Source of the DNA: Ga0077555 sp964500805
Lineage (GTDB): Bacteria; Pseudomonadota; Alphaproteobacteria; Rhizobiales; Hyphomicrobiaceae
DNA: 64,000 nucleotides
Reading direction: 5' to 3'
NCBI GenBank assembly: GCA_964500805.1
Contig: CAZCQH010000001.1
Location: forward strand, 175,567 to 239,566
Below, one piece after another: positions 55,616 through 63,993 of the stretch. The notes beneath the pieces were generated by a model. The model searched no databases. It worked only from the letters and a program-made list of their open reading frames with translations, and had not been told where the DNA came from. Position numbers and translations under genes: made by a program. Position 1 is the stretch's first letter, and each line of letters starts with the position of its first letter.

Positions 55616-55818
55616 AGCTTGCCCGGGCGAAGCTGCTGCTTCGCGCCTTTCCCGAGGCTGGCCGTCCGCCTCATCTCGCCCCCTTCAGACCCACCCGCGA
55701 GCCACAGAAGCAGCTCATCAAAAAGCGCAATCCAGTCATCCTGCGCCAAGTCATTTGATCACCTTGACTATAGTGTCCGAAGTGATAGTAACCCCGGCAA
55801 CTATCGAGGAAAGCGACT

Positions 55819-56379
55819 TTGGCCGCGGAAACAAAATCTAAGGCGAAGCAATCGGTTGCGCTGCCGTCATCGCACGGTACCGACGAGCTGCTGGTCAGCT
55901 GGCTCGTGACGGATACTGCACGCCTGATGAGAACAGTGTTTGACCGGCGTGCAAGGGTGCTTGGCCTCACCCGGCCACAATGGCTTGCGATCGTTCGCCT
56001 GAAGCGCCGACCTGGCGCCAGCCAGTCCGAGCTCGCCGACATGATGGAGATCGAGAAAGCCCCGGCGGGACGCATTGTCGACCGCATGGAGGAGAAGGCT
56101 TTTGTCGAGAGGCGCGCCGATCCGGGCGATCGCCGCATCAAACGAATTTATCTCACCGCGCGCGGCGAGCAGATCTTCGAGGCGATCTACCCGCTCTCGG
56201 TTCAGACCGTCCGCGATGCACTTTCCGAGCTGTCGGCCCGCGACCACGACGTCCTCGCGGACCTGCTGACGCGCGTTAAATCCACTCTCGTTTCTATCGC
56301 TGAGAGTGATCCTCAACCCGAAGACTTCTGGCCGGACATCGAAGATGTCGAGGCGGAGCAAGAAAACCGAGCGATCTGA
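55819..56379 (+). CDS. MarR-family transcriptional regulator
   Basis: A 186-residue winged helix-turn-helix regulator: LRLTRPQWLAIVRL-like block, then SQSELADMMEIEKAPAGRIVDRMEEKAFVERRADPGDRRIKRIYLT. MarR proteins respond to phenolic or toxic ligands and usually repress an adjacent efflux operon. The start is TTG 55819, fixed by GAGGAAAG nine bases upstream. The upstream ACTAT..ATAGT half sites (about 55762-55788), 12 bp apart, could be its operator. It is followed 9 bp later by an EmrA-type gene, so the two are probably co-transcribed. The acidic C-terminal tail is not part of the fold. Confidence 0.87.
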   Translation: MAAETKSKAKQSVALPSSHGTDELLVSWLVTDTARLMRTVFDRRARVLGLTRPQWLAIVRLKRRPGASQSELADMMEIEKAPAGRIVDRMEEKAFVERRADPGDRRIKRIYLTARGEQIFEAIYPLSVQTVRDALSELSARDHDVLADLLTRVKSTLVSIAESDPQPEDFWPDIEDVEAEQENRAI

Positions 56380-56388
56380 GCCTTACCC

Positions 56389-57543
56389 ATGCGCTTACTA
56401 CGCCCATTCCTACTATTATTCGTTCCCATGCTGGCGATTGCCGGCGCCTTCGTTTGGTGGCTCTGGGGCGGCCGCTACGTCTCGACTGAGAATGCCTACG
56501 TGAAAGCCGACATCGTGCAGGTGTCGGCCGATGTGGCGGGGCGTGTCGTCGAGGTCCATGTCAAGGACCAGCGGCTGGTCAAGGCCGGCGATCCGTTGAT
56601 CAAGATCGATGACGAGCCGTTCCGCCTGGCACTCGACAAGGCGGAGGCGGAGTTGGATCAGACACGCGCGGCGGTCGAAAGCCTGCGCGCCCAGCATGCC
56701 GAAGCCATTGCAGAGCTGAAGGAGTCTCAGAGCAAAGTAGCGTTCTTCGACGCCCAACTCGACCGCCAGCGCCAGTTGTCGAGCAAGGGCGTCGGCGCTG
56801 CATTCCGGTTCGAGGAAGCCGACAGCAATTCGTCCGCCGCTCGTGACCGCGTATCTGCCGCCCAGCAGAAGATCCAGCGGACACTGGCTGCCCTCGGAGG
56901 GGACCCGAGGATTGATACTGATAAGCATCCCGCAGTGCGGGAGAAAACGGCTGTGCGCGATCGCGCCAAGCTGGACCTCGATCGCACGCTGGTCCGTGCG
57001 CCCGTCAGCGGCACGACGGTGAATGTGCGACTTCTGCCAGGCGAGCAGGTGAAGATCGCGACACCCCTCTTCGCCATCGTCAGTGAGGCACGGCCCTGGG
57101 TCGAGGCCAATTTCAAGGAAACGGAGCTCACTTACGTCCGCCCCGGCCAAACCGCGACCATCGTGCTCGATATCTACCCCGACATCACTTTGGATGCGGA
57201 AGTCGACACGATCAGCCCAGCGACGGGCGCAGAGTTTGCGCTGCTTCCGCCTCAGAATGCGTCGGGCAACTGGGTCAAGGTGGTTCAGCGGTTGCCGGTG
57301 CGATTGAAACTGCACCCGCGCAATGGCAACGAAGAGTTTCCGCTCCGCGCCGGCATGACGGCCACCGTCAAGGTCGACACCAAGCGCGAGCGTAAGCTGT
57401 CACAACTTTGGGGCTTTGGAAGCGTCGCTGCTCCGGCCGGAGGTGAGTCGCCGAAGCCACCAGCACCAACCACGAGCGCAGACTCGCCGACCGCTGCTGC
57501 CTCAGGTTCGGCGTCCACGCCAGCCGAGCGCCGCACTCCCTGA
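56389..57543 (+). CDS. HlyD/EmrA-type membrane fusion protein
   Basis: A 384-residue periplasmic adaptor with one N-terminal membrane helix (LRPFLLLFVPMLAIAGAFVWWLW, about 2-25). A lipoyl-type half (VQVSADVAGRVVEVHVKDQRLVKAGDPLIKID), a long coiled coil (about 85-190) and VRAPVSGTTVNVRLLPGEQVKIATPLFAIV follow. Emr-type adaptors bridge an MFS permease and an outer-membrane channel. The permease (EmrB-like) that should follow is missing; a terminator stands 24 bp after the stop. It is coupled to the MarR gene. Its partner may be encoded elsewhere. Confidence 0.87.
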   Translation: MRLLRPFLLLFVPMLAIAGAFVWWLWGGRYVSTENAYVKADIVQVSADVAGRVVEVHVKDQRLVKAGDPLIKIDDEPFRLALDKAEAELDQTRAAVESLRAQHAEAIAELKESQSKVAFFDAQLDRQRQLSSKGVGAAFRFEEADSNSSAARDRVSAAQQKIQRTLAALGGDPRIDTDKHPAVREKTAVRDRAKLDLDRTLVRAPVSGTTVNVRLLPGEQVKIATPLFAIVSEARPWVEANFKETELTYVRPGQTATIVLDIYPDITLDAEVDTISPATGAEFALLPPQNASGNWVKVVQRLPVRLKLHPRNGNEEFPLRAGMTATVKVDTKRERKLSQLWGFGSVAAPAGGESPKPPAPTTSADSPTAAASGSASTPAERRTP

Positions 57544-57566
57544 TCGACAGGGTGAGCCAGCATCAC

Positions 57567-57595
57567 AAAAGCGCCGGGCTCACCTGGCGCTTTTT
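57567..57595 (+). terminator. Rho-independent terminator after the MarR-EmrA operon
   Basis: AAAAGCGCC (57567-57575) pairs with GGCGCTTTT (57586-57594) around a 10-base loop, and T residues follow. It lies 24 bp after the EmrA stop. Confidence 0.8.
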
Positions 57596-57696
57596 CATTT
57601 CCGGCATTTCCGAGTGCGCTCGCTTCGCTGTGCGTCTCATCCCAGACGTCGCCTACGCCTCGATAGAATTGAGACCGGCTGAAGCGGAGTGCGCGC

Positions 57697-58548
57697 TCAG
57701 ATTTGAGAGTAGCCAGACCCTTTGCTGGTGACACCGCGGCCAGTCGGACTGGGGATCAAGCCATACTCGCCGAGAATTTGCTGACTGTAGGTCACCCGGC
57801 CGTTGACCTTGGCAGCAGGTTCGCTCGCGAGAAGAAGGGCCGCTCGCGCCATCAGTGTCGGCGGCTCTCCGCGCGGATCATCCATGCCGGACATCAGCTT
57901 GTGGTAGACAGTGCCAGGCGTCGCCACTGTCTGTGAGGGCGAGACCGCGGTCACGGCGATGTTGTGCTCCGCCACTTCCTGGGCGAGGCCTTGCGTGAAT
58001 CGCTCGAGTGCCGCTTTCGTCGCACCATACATCGTGCTGCCGCTGACGGGCCGCGCATCCTTGAAGGGCGTGCGGCCGGGGCCGATTGCGGAGCCCGACG
58101 AGATATTCACGATCGCGCCGCGCTTCGCTTTCATCATGTCAGGCAGCACGAGGCGCGAGAGCATGAAGGGCCCATGCACGTTGACTGCGAAAGCGCGTGT
58201 CCAGTGCTTCACCTGGAAGTCGACAATCGGGTTGTAATAGGTGAGCGCCGCATTGTTGACGAGGATCGACGCCGGTCCGAAGGCATCCGCCGCGGCTTTG
58301 ACCAGCCTTTCGCAATCGTCGGGGTTCGAGACGTCGGCTGCGAAGGCCATGGCCTGACCGCCGGCCTGCTTGATCTGCTCGACCGTGCCCGCGAGCGAGC
58401 CGGTGAGAAACCGGTGGTCGCCTTCTTTCAGGGTGCGCGCGGCGCAGACGACGCGAGCCCCCTCTCTGGCGAAGAGCTTGGCGATCTCCTCACCAATGCC
58501 ACGGCTGGCGCCTGTGACGATGGCTGTTTGTCCGTCGAGCTTGCCCAT
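57697..58548 (-). CDS. SDR family oxidoreductase
   Basis: A 283-residue short-chain dehydrogenase. Cofactor motif TGASRGIGEEIAKLF at residues 12-26, then AFAADVSNPDD, NNAALTYYNP, catalytic INISSGSA and the active-site Tyr/Lys in GSTMYGATKAAL. The inserted RKxxKDARPVSG segment before the Tyr is slightly unusual. Substrate unknown; NADP or NAD cannot be told. The gene is the most downstream of a minus-strand run that begins near 62.9 kb, but 95 bp or more separate most members. Confidence 0.85.
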   Translation of the reverse strand: MGKLDGQTAIVTGASRGIGEEIAKLFAREGARVVCAARTLKEGDHRFLTGSLAGTVEQIKQAGGQAMAFAADVSNPDDCERLVKAAADAFGPASILVNNAALTYYNPIVDFQVKHWTRAFAVNVHGPFMLSRLVLPDMMKAKRGAIVNISSGSAIGPGRTPFKDARPVSGSTMYGATKAALERFTQGLAQEVAEHNIAVTAVSPSQTVATPGTVYHKLMSGMDDPRGEPPTLMARAALLLASEPAAKVNGRVTYSQQILGEYGLIPSPTGRGVTSKGSGYSQI

Positions 58549-58643
58549 GGTGTGATCTCCGGTGCGGGTGGCCCTATGGCGCTCATCATACCTAGAGCAA
58601 GGCGACGAGCGCCTAGCAATACAGCAACTGACAGCTTCTGCAG

Positions 58644-59420
58644 CTATCGCGCCTGCATGCGCGCGGCGATAGCTGCGCCGAACGCTTCGAAGAGCGGCCG
58701 GTTCACGGGGTTAGTCTTGGCCTCGTACTCGGCGTGCCACTGGACGGCGAGCGCAAAGCTTGGCGCTTCCGCGATGCGGATCGCCTCGATCGTCCCGTCG
58801 TCGGCGACGCCTTCAACGACCACCCGGCGGCCAGGCTCCATGATCCCCTGTCCGTGCAGCGAGTTCACGCGAATGACGTCACGGCCGTAGAGCTTGGCGA
58901 ACGCACCGCCGGCGACGAGCTTCACATCGTGGCGGTCGGCGAAAACCACGGTCGGGTCGGGATGAATTTCGCCATTGGGCAGCCGCGGCATGCGGTGGTT
59001 GACCCGGCCCGGCAGCTCGCGGATCTCCGGATGGAGCGTGCCGCCGAAGGCGACATTGAACTCCTGGAAGCCGCGGCAAATGCCGAAGATCGGCACGCCT
59101 TGCGTGACGCAGGCGTCGATGAGCCCAAGCGCCGTCTCGTCGCGGCGCTGATCGTAAGGCTCATGCTTGGGGTTGTGCTCCCAGCCGAACTTGGTCGGAT
59201 GCACGTTGGCGCGAGCGCCGGTGAGAACAATACCGTCGACGGTCTCGAGCAGTGCGCCAATATCGGTGATGCCAGGACAACCGGCGAAAATCAGTGGAAG
59301 CGCCCCGGCAACCTCGGCGATGGCGATGAGGTTGCGCTCGCCGCAGAGCTGTGCGGGAAACCGGTTCTCGACAATATGCGTGTTGCCGATGACACCAACG
59401 ACCGGCTTTTTCGCCTTCAT
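58644..59420 (-). CDS. Gamma-glutamyl-gamma-aminobutyrate hydrolase family (class I amidotransferase) protein
   Basis: A 258-residue class I glutamine amidotransferase-type hydrolase (PuuD-like). The nucleophile is Cys115 in FGICRGFQE, with the His in AVQWHAEYE near residue 241 and a following Glu. GIVLTGARANVHPTKFG is the family block. PuuD cleaves gamma-glutamyl-GABA in putrescine use, but no puuABC genes are next to it, so the actual gamma-glutamyl substrate is open. The stop of the upstream gene is 10 bp away, so it is probably co-transcribed with the PatB-type aminotransferase, and the two could share a pathway. Confidence 0.87.
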   Translation of the reverse strand: MKAKKPVVGVIGNTHIVENRFPAQLCGERNLIAIAEVAGALPLIFAGCPGITDIGALLETVDGIVLTGARANVHPTKFGWEHNPKHEPYDQRRDETALGLIDACVTQGVPIFGICRGFQEFNVAFGGTLHPEIRELPGRVNHRMPRLPNGEIHPDPTVVFADRHDVKLVAGGAFAKLYGRDVIRVNSLHGQGIMEPGRRVVVEGVADDGTIEAIRIAEAPSFALAVQWHAEYEAKTNPVNRPLFEAFGAAIAARMQAR

Positions 59421-59430
59421 CGATCGCCCC

Positions 59431-60624
59431 TCATCGAACCTTCCCCGAACGCACGTCTTGGAAGGCTTCGTCGATGCGATTCAGCGCCTCCTCGAGTGTA
59501 TTTCTCGGCGTCGCGAAGTTGAACCTCAACCACGTCGTGCCTCCGGGCCCGAACTGCTCGCCGGGACTGGCGAAGATGCGAGCCCGATCCTTGACCCGTG
59601 ACGCGACATCCTCGGGTTTCAGACCCGTGCCTGCGAAGTTCACCCACGAGAGATAGGTCGCCGCCAGTGGCATGGATCTGGCGCCCGGTGCCGCAGCCTG
59701 GATACGTCTATCGAGCAAGTCTCGGTTGGCAGTCAGATAGGGCAGCAGCGCATCGAGCCAGGCTTCACCGGTGCGCCAACCCGCTTCAGTCGCGATCATT
59801 CCGAACAGATTGTAGGACGCGAGGCCCGCCGCCAGAATTCTCGCGTCCAGCTTCTTCTTGAGCGCCGCGTTCGTGGTGAAGCAGGCTCCCACGTGGGCTC
59901 CGGCGAGATTGAACGTCTTGGTCGCGGCGACGCAGGTGATCAGGCGATCCTTGATCTCAGGCGCGGCTGCGAGCGTCGGCATGTGCTTGGCGCCCGCGAA
60001 AACGAGGTCGCAGTGGATCTCGTCGGAAACCAGGATCAGGTTCTTTTCCTCGCACACCTTGGCGAGCGCGCGGATCTCGTCACGTGTCCACACTGTGCCA
60101 CCTGGATTGTGCGGGCTGCAGAAGAACACGACCTTGGTGCGCGGCGTGCAGAGCGCGCGCAACTTGTCGAGATCCATTACGTAGCGGCCATTGGTCTCGG
60201 TGAGCTGCACGTCCAGGATGCGCCGCTCATTCGCTGTGATGATGCGCCGAAAAGCATGGTAGGCAGGCGGGAAGACGACCACTTCGTCGCCGGGCTCGCT
60301 CAGGGCCTGCAGAATGAGGCCGAGACCGGAGACGATACCGGGCGTCGGACTGATCCAGGCCGGGTCCACGGTCAATTGATGGCGCTTCGCCATCCACTGC
60401 GCGCACGCCTCGGCCCAACTCCCCGTGTCGGCATAGTAACCGTGCGTGGCGCGTTTCACCTCGTCCGTCAGTGCGGCCGTCACGCCAAGTGGCGCCGAAA
60501 AATCCATGTCGGCGACCCACATGGGAATCGCATCGGGCGCCTTGAGCCCAGAGGCTTTCGCTATGTTGTCCCACTTCGAGGCGTGGGTGCCCCGGCGCTC
60601 GATAACGCGATCGAAATCGAACAT
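59431..60624 (-). CDS. MalY/PatB-type PLP aminotransferase (C-S lyase)
   Basis: A 397-residue PLP enzyme. The MalY/PatB branch is marked by the opening FDRVIERRGTHASKWD, IPMWVADMDF, and AHMPTLAAAP; PatB-type enzymes cleave cystathionine or related C-S bonds. The Schiff-base lysine is in AATKTFNLAGAH, and the phosphate-binding TPGIVSGLGL and SSPHNPGGTVW-like (FFCSPHNPGGTVW) blocks are present. ATG 60624 has GGAGG ten bases upstream. It precedes the amidotransferase gene by only 10 bp in the direction of transcription. Transaminase activity cannot be excluded. Confidence 0.87.
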   Translation of the reverse strand: MFDFDRVIERRGTHASKWDNIAKASGLKAPDAIPMWVADMDFSAPLGVTAALTDEVKRATHGYYADTGSWAEACAQWMAKRHQLTVDPAWISPTPGIVSGLGLILQALSEPGDEVVVFPPAYHAFRRIITANERRILDVQLTETNGRYVMDLDKLRALCTPRTKVVFFCSPHNPGGTVWTRDEIRALAKVCEEKNLILVSDEIHCDLVFAGAKHMPTLAAAPEIKDRLITCVAATKTFNLAGAHVGACFTTNAALKKKLDARILAAGLASYNLFGMIATEAGWRTGEAWLDALLPYLTANRDLLDRRIQAAAPGARSMPLAATYLSWVNFAGTGLKPEDVASRVKDRARIFASPGEQFGPGGTTWLRFNFATPRNTLEEALNRIDEAFQDVRSGKVR

Positions 60625-60750
60625 CAGGTCCAAGCCTCCAATCTGCCCCCAGGAACGCTGCATTCATGCGGGCTCGTGGTCGGGGGGTCAAGAGGAGCGA
60701 ACGCCGCGCGATAGTGTCGCCCGGGTGTCTGGGCGACCTTCCATCAGAGA

Positions 60751-61710
60751 TCAGACCATGCGTTGCCGGACGAGGGGAATGACATCGCGGGCCAAGAGTT
60801 CCGCCTGGTCAACTTCATAGCGGTAAGGCACGAAAATGATCCTATCAACGCCCGCCTTCATGTGACGGACGAGCTGATCAGCACATTCTTCAGCCGTTCC
60901 CACGATTGCTGCATCCATGGTTGATTCGGACCATGAGGCATAATCCCATTCACTCTGCAGCCATTCCCGCAGGCCGGGCTCGACCTTGGCGCGAGCACCG
61001 ATCCGAACCGGAAGCTGGTTCGTCGAAGTGAGCTCGTTCGGGTTCCGGCCCGCTTCCTCGGCGAAATTCCGGACACGGGCCCAGGATTTCCGAAAGCTCT
61101 CAGGCGTATAGTGGGTCGTAAGCCAGCCGTCGCCTTTGGTTGCCGCTCGCTTCAACACCGCATCGACGTAGCCGCCGATGAGGATCGGCGGGCGAGGCTG
61201 CTGGACAGGCTTCGGATAAAGCACCGCGCCGCGCAGGTTGTACTGGGAATATTGCGCATCGACCTTTGGCTCCGTCCACAGGCGCGTGATGATCTCGAGG
61301 CTTTCCTCCATCAGCCGGCCGCGCTTCGAGAAATCGATGCCGAGCGAGTCGAACTCGCGCTTGTACCAGCCGACCGCCGCGCCGACGACGAGACGGCCAT
61401 CGGAGATGTGGTCGAGAGTTGCCAGTTCCTTGGCCGCGATCACGGGATTGCGCATCGGCAGCTTCAGCACGCCCGTGCCCAGCTTGATCGTCGAGGTGCG
61501 GGCCGCGATGGCCGTCAGCATGAGCAGCGCTTCGTGAATCGGGAAGCTCGGCTCGACACCGAGCAGGATGTGATCCCATGCCCAGAGCGATTCGAAGCCG
61601 AGCTCCTCCATGCGCACGCCGTAGTCGATCAGCGCCTTGGCAGAGGGCATCTCGGGAAAGCGTGTGAAATTGCGCATGGCGATGCCGAACTCGGTCGTCT
61701 TGCTGCGCAT
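60751..61710 (-). CDS. LLM class F420/FMN-dependent oxidoreductase (TIGR03619-like)
   Basis: A 319-residue luciferase-like protein. The start has FGIAMRNFTRFPEMPSAKALIDYG, then MEELGFESLWAWDHIL, IKLGTGVLKLPMRNP, ATLDHISDGRLVVGAAVGWYKREFD and RPPILIGGY, all typical of the TIGR03619 F420-dependent group. The cofactor is not provable here; F420 genes are not in the window. It is the second LLM-type gene, not closely similar to the one at 15.2 kb. It is read toward the PatB-type gene with about 125 bp between them. Confidence 0.85.
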   Translation of the reverse strand: MRSKTTEFGIAMRNFTRFPEMPSAKALIDYGVRMEELGFESLWAWDHILLGVEPSFPIHEALLMLTAIAARTSTIKLGTGVLKLPMRNPVIAAKELATLDHISDGRLVVGAAVGWYKREFDSLGIDFSKRGRLMEESLEIITRLWTEPKVDAQYSQYNLRGAVLYPKPVQQPRPPILIGGYVDAVLKRAATKGDGWLTTHYTPESFRKSWARVRNFAEEAGRNPNELTSTNQLPVRIGARAKVEPGLREWLQSEWDYASWSESTMDAAIVGTAEECADQLVRHMKAGVDRIIFVPYRYEVDQAELLARDVIPLVRQRMV

Positions 61711-61770
61711 TCGTCCCCATCCTTGCTTCGGCTCGCCGCCGCCGCCGTTGTCAAAAGCCGTTTACCCGCG

Positions 61771-62544
61771 TCACATCGGCGACGCGAAAGCCGACACAAT
61801 CGAGCCGACACCCGACAGGAAGAGGAGGGCTAGAATCGCCATCCTGAGCCCCCGATCCGTGAAGCAACGCGCAATCGCCAGGCCCGCGAGCGTGCCCAGT
61901 ATTACTGCTGGCGTCAGCCAGGCCAATGTCACCAGAGCCCCGATTCCAAGCGCGCCTCCGATCGCCTGCGCCACGGTCACCGCCACATAGCACAGGGCAA
62001 AGAACGAGAGCGACAGGGCGCGCACTGCATCCCCCGCATGCCGCTCCCGCATGAAGTAGACCATCAGCGGTGGGCCCGGCATGACCAGAAGGGCGGTGAG
62101 CGCGCCCGAAACCACGCCGGTCACGACCGCCGCGGCTCCCGGGCCACCCACGGCCGCTGCTGGCCCCGAGCGCGCGGCCGTAGACAATTCGCGCCAGATG
62201 AGGAGGCCGATCACCACCAGGATCACGACGCCAACCGTGAGCTTCAGCCCCCTGACGTCCATTTTCGAAAGCAGCCAGAGGCCTACCGGGCAGCCGATGA
62301 ATGCGCCGGCCGCGAGCCGCTGAAGGTGCCACATCGACGCCTTCGCCCAGAGACGCGGCACCACCATCAGGCTCTGGACGACATGGAGCGCCACCAGCAC
62401 GGCGATGGCCGCAGTGGAGTTCATCACCCAGAGGAACACGGGGGCTGCAATGATGGCAAAGCCGAAGCCGGTTGCTGCTTGCACGAAAGCACCGATAAAG
62501 GTCGCAGCCGCCAGCACCAGCAGTGGGGTTGCGTCCATCGGCAT
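61771..62544 (-). CDS. TauE/SafE family sulfite exporter-type permease
   Basis: A 257-residue membrane protein with about seven hydrophobic segments in two blocks, as in the TauE/SafE (COG0730) family. GFGFAIIAAPVFLWVMNSTAAIAVLVAL and later VVSGALTALLVMPGPPLMVYF with a GxxxxLxxMPGPP pattern mark the two repeats. Members export sulfite, sulfoacetate or other organosulfur anions. It lies 60 bp upstream of the LLM gene in the direction of transcription and 15 bp downstream of the DUF486 gene, so the three may be co-transcribed. Its substrate is unknown. Confidence 0.86.
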   Translation of the reverse strand: MPMDATPLLVLAAATFIGAFVQAATGFGFAIIAAPVFLWVMNSTAAIAVLVALHVVQSLMVVPRLWAKASMWHLQRLAAGAFIGCPVGLWLLSKMDVRGLKLTVGVVILVVIGLLIWRELSTAARSGPAAAVGGPGAAAVVTGVVSGALTALLVMPGPPLMVYFMRERHAGDAVRALSLSFFALCYVAVTVAQAIGGALGIGALVTLAWLTPAVILGTLAGLAIARCFTDRGLRMAILALLFLSGVGSIVSAFASPM

Positions 62545-62559
62545 AGGGTGGTGAGCGCC

Positions 62560-62931
62560 TCACCCGCGGCCCGAGAAAACGAAGCCGGCGCCGGCGGCGA
62601 TGAGCAGAAAGCCGATCGCGTGGTTCCAGCCGAGCGGCTCCTTCAAGAAAAGCACCGAGAAACCGGCAAAGACAATCAGTGTAATCACCTCCTGGATGGT
62701 CTTGAGCTCGGCCGCCGAATAGATTCCGTGGCCATAGCGGTTCGCGGGGACCGCGAGGCAGTACTCGATGAAAGCAATGCTCCAGGAGACCAGGATGACG
62801 AGGACCAGCGGCTTCGACTTGTAGTTCAGATGACCGTACCAGGCGAGCGTCATGAACACGTTCGAGGCGAACAGAAGGCCAATCGGCAGCAAGTGTGCCC
62901 CAAGCCCGGCCCCTGATCCCAGTATCGTCAT
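62560..62931 (-). CDS. DUF486 family membrane protein
   Basis: A 123-residue integral membrane protein of the DUF486 (DMT-like) family. It has four hydrophobic segments (LLPIGLLFASNVFMTLAWYG; PLVLVILVSWSIAFIEYCL; IQEVITLIVFAGFSVLFL; NHAIGFLLIAAGAGFVF) and conserved YGHL and EYCLAVPANRYG blocks. Function unknown. ATG 62931 has GGAG upstream. It is 15 bp upstream of the TauE/SafE gene in the direction of transcription. The longer frame beyond the ATG has no similarity. Confidence 0.87.
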   Translation of the reverse strand: MTILGSGAGLGAHLLPIGLLFASNVFMTLAWYGHLNYKSKPLVLVILVSWSIAFIEYCLAVPANRYGHGIYSAAELKTIQEVITLIVFAGFSVLFLKEPLGWNHAIGFLLIAAGAGFVFSGRG

Positions 62932-63068
62932 CAGCTTGTTCTCCGCTGCATCCGCGCTGCAGCTGGAGTCTCCCAATTCGAAGTGTAGCGCAAGCGAGCC
63001 CGGCTGGTGAAGCGGGTCGACAAAGTGAAACCCTCCGTGCAAAAGGGCGGCATTCGCCGAGGTTCCCC

Positions 63069-63416
63069 ATGGCCGAAGAGCCGCAACCGCATAAGCCCGT
63101 GGACGACTGGACGCGTTTCAGTCCGCCACCGAAGACGCGCATCTCCGACCGGTTCGCCGACCCCTCGGTGCTTTTCCGTGCGATACAGGCCGGCGTGCTG
63201 GCGCTGGCCCTGGCAGGGCTCGGATTTGCGATTGCGCGCTACGCGGCGACTCGAACCGATGAGGTGCGCCGCCAGGAGGCCGTGCAGCAGCAAATGGCGC
63301 CATCGCGCTCGGAGCAGCGCACCAAGTCGGCAGAGGAGTTTCTGCGCGAGCGCAACATGGAGACGGCGCCGTTCCAGAGATCGCAGGAGGAGCGGGCGAA
63401 GCGTAGGTCGGAGTGA
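63069..63416 (+). CDS. Small membrane protein, unknown; stop supplied by a repeat
   Basis: A 115-residue protein with a disordered Pro/Lys head, one membrane helix (AIQAGVLALALAGLGFAIARYA, about 38-60), and a basic, Gln/Glu/Arg-rich tail predicted helical. No family recognised. The last codons and the TGA stop lie in a 22-bp sequence (63402-63423) identical to the end of the MITE-like element repeated just downstream, so the present C terminus may differ from the ancestral one. It is divergent from the DUF486 gene. Confidence 0.6.
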   Translation: MAEEPQPHKPVDDWTRFSPPPKTRISDRFADPSVLFRAIQAGVLALALAGLGFAIARYAATRTDEVRRQEAVQQQMAPSRSEQRTKSAEEFLRERNMETAPFQRSQEERAKRRSE

Positions 63417-63423
63417 GCCGGCC
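63402..63423. repeat. Solo 22-bp end of the MITE-like element
   Basis: Its 22 bases, CGTAGGTCGG then AGTGAGCCGGCC, match the first 22 bases of the two full elements at 63482 and 63786. Similarity ends at GAGG. It includes the stop of the upstream gene. Confidence 0.75.
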
Positions 63424-63434
63424 GAGGTTAACAA

Positions 63435-63460
63435 GGGGTCAGACCCATGGGTCTGACCCC
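63435..63460. repeat. Perfect 26-bp palindrome GGGGTCAGACCC...
   Basis: Bases 63435-63460 read the same on both strands: GGGGTCAGACCC, AT, GGGTCTGACCCC. The sequence resembles RAYT-linked palindromes known from other proteobacteria. No transposase is nearby. Confidence 0.8.
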
Positions 63461-63481
63461 GCCCACGAAAAAAATCGAAGC

Positions 63482-63689
63482 CGTAGGTCGGAGTGAGCCG
63501 GCCCCATCGCGTCGATCAAGGCACAGCGCCAATTCCGGCGAAGTCCGACACCTTGCCACGCGCTCCGCGCCTGCCCTTGATCGTCGGCGCATCGTGCCAA
63601 CCGATCCGCCCGTCGTGCGATGTCGGACTTCGCCGGAACGAACGCCCCGGCACACCTCGCCATCACGGGCCGGCTCACTCCGACCTACG
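63482..63689. mobile_element. MITE-like element, copy 1
   Basis: A 208-bp element with perfect 23-bp terminal inverted repeats (63482-63504 and 63667-63689) and a nested 18-bp inverted repeat (63533-63550 and 63621-63638). No transposase gene lies inside; the frames that cross it are palindrome artefacts. It is followed by GATCGATC. Confidence 0.75.
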
Positions 63690-63785
63690 ATCGATCCATT
63701 TTTTCGGTTCGGAGATCATTCGCAACGACTGGGCAACTGCAGGCACTCTCGGGATCACCCAATTGCCTTCGAGAAAAGTCGCAGC

Positions 63786-63993
63786 CGTAGGTCGGAGTGA
63801 GCCGGCCCCATCGCGTCGATCAAGGCACAGCGCCAATTCCGGCGAAGTCCGACACCTTGCCACGCGCTCCGCGCCTGCCCTTGATCGTCGGCGCATCGTG
63901 CCAACCGATCCGCCCGTCGTGCGATGTCGGACTTCGCCGGAACGAACGCCCCGGCACACCTCGCCATCAAGGGCCGGCTCACTCCGACCTACG
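63786..63993. mobile_element. MITE-like element, copy 2
   Basis: It has the same length, arms and nested repeat as copy 1, with one visible difference (CATCAAGG against CATCACGG near the right end). It is also followed by GATCGATC at the window edge. Near identity suggests recent duplication or transposition. Confidence 0.75.

Noticed and set aside
63428..63982. Small frames in the terminal repeats (for example starting MCRGVRSGEVRH)
   Set aside because: Identical frames recur in both copies of the MITE-like element and follow its palindromes. They are repeat artefacts, not genes.
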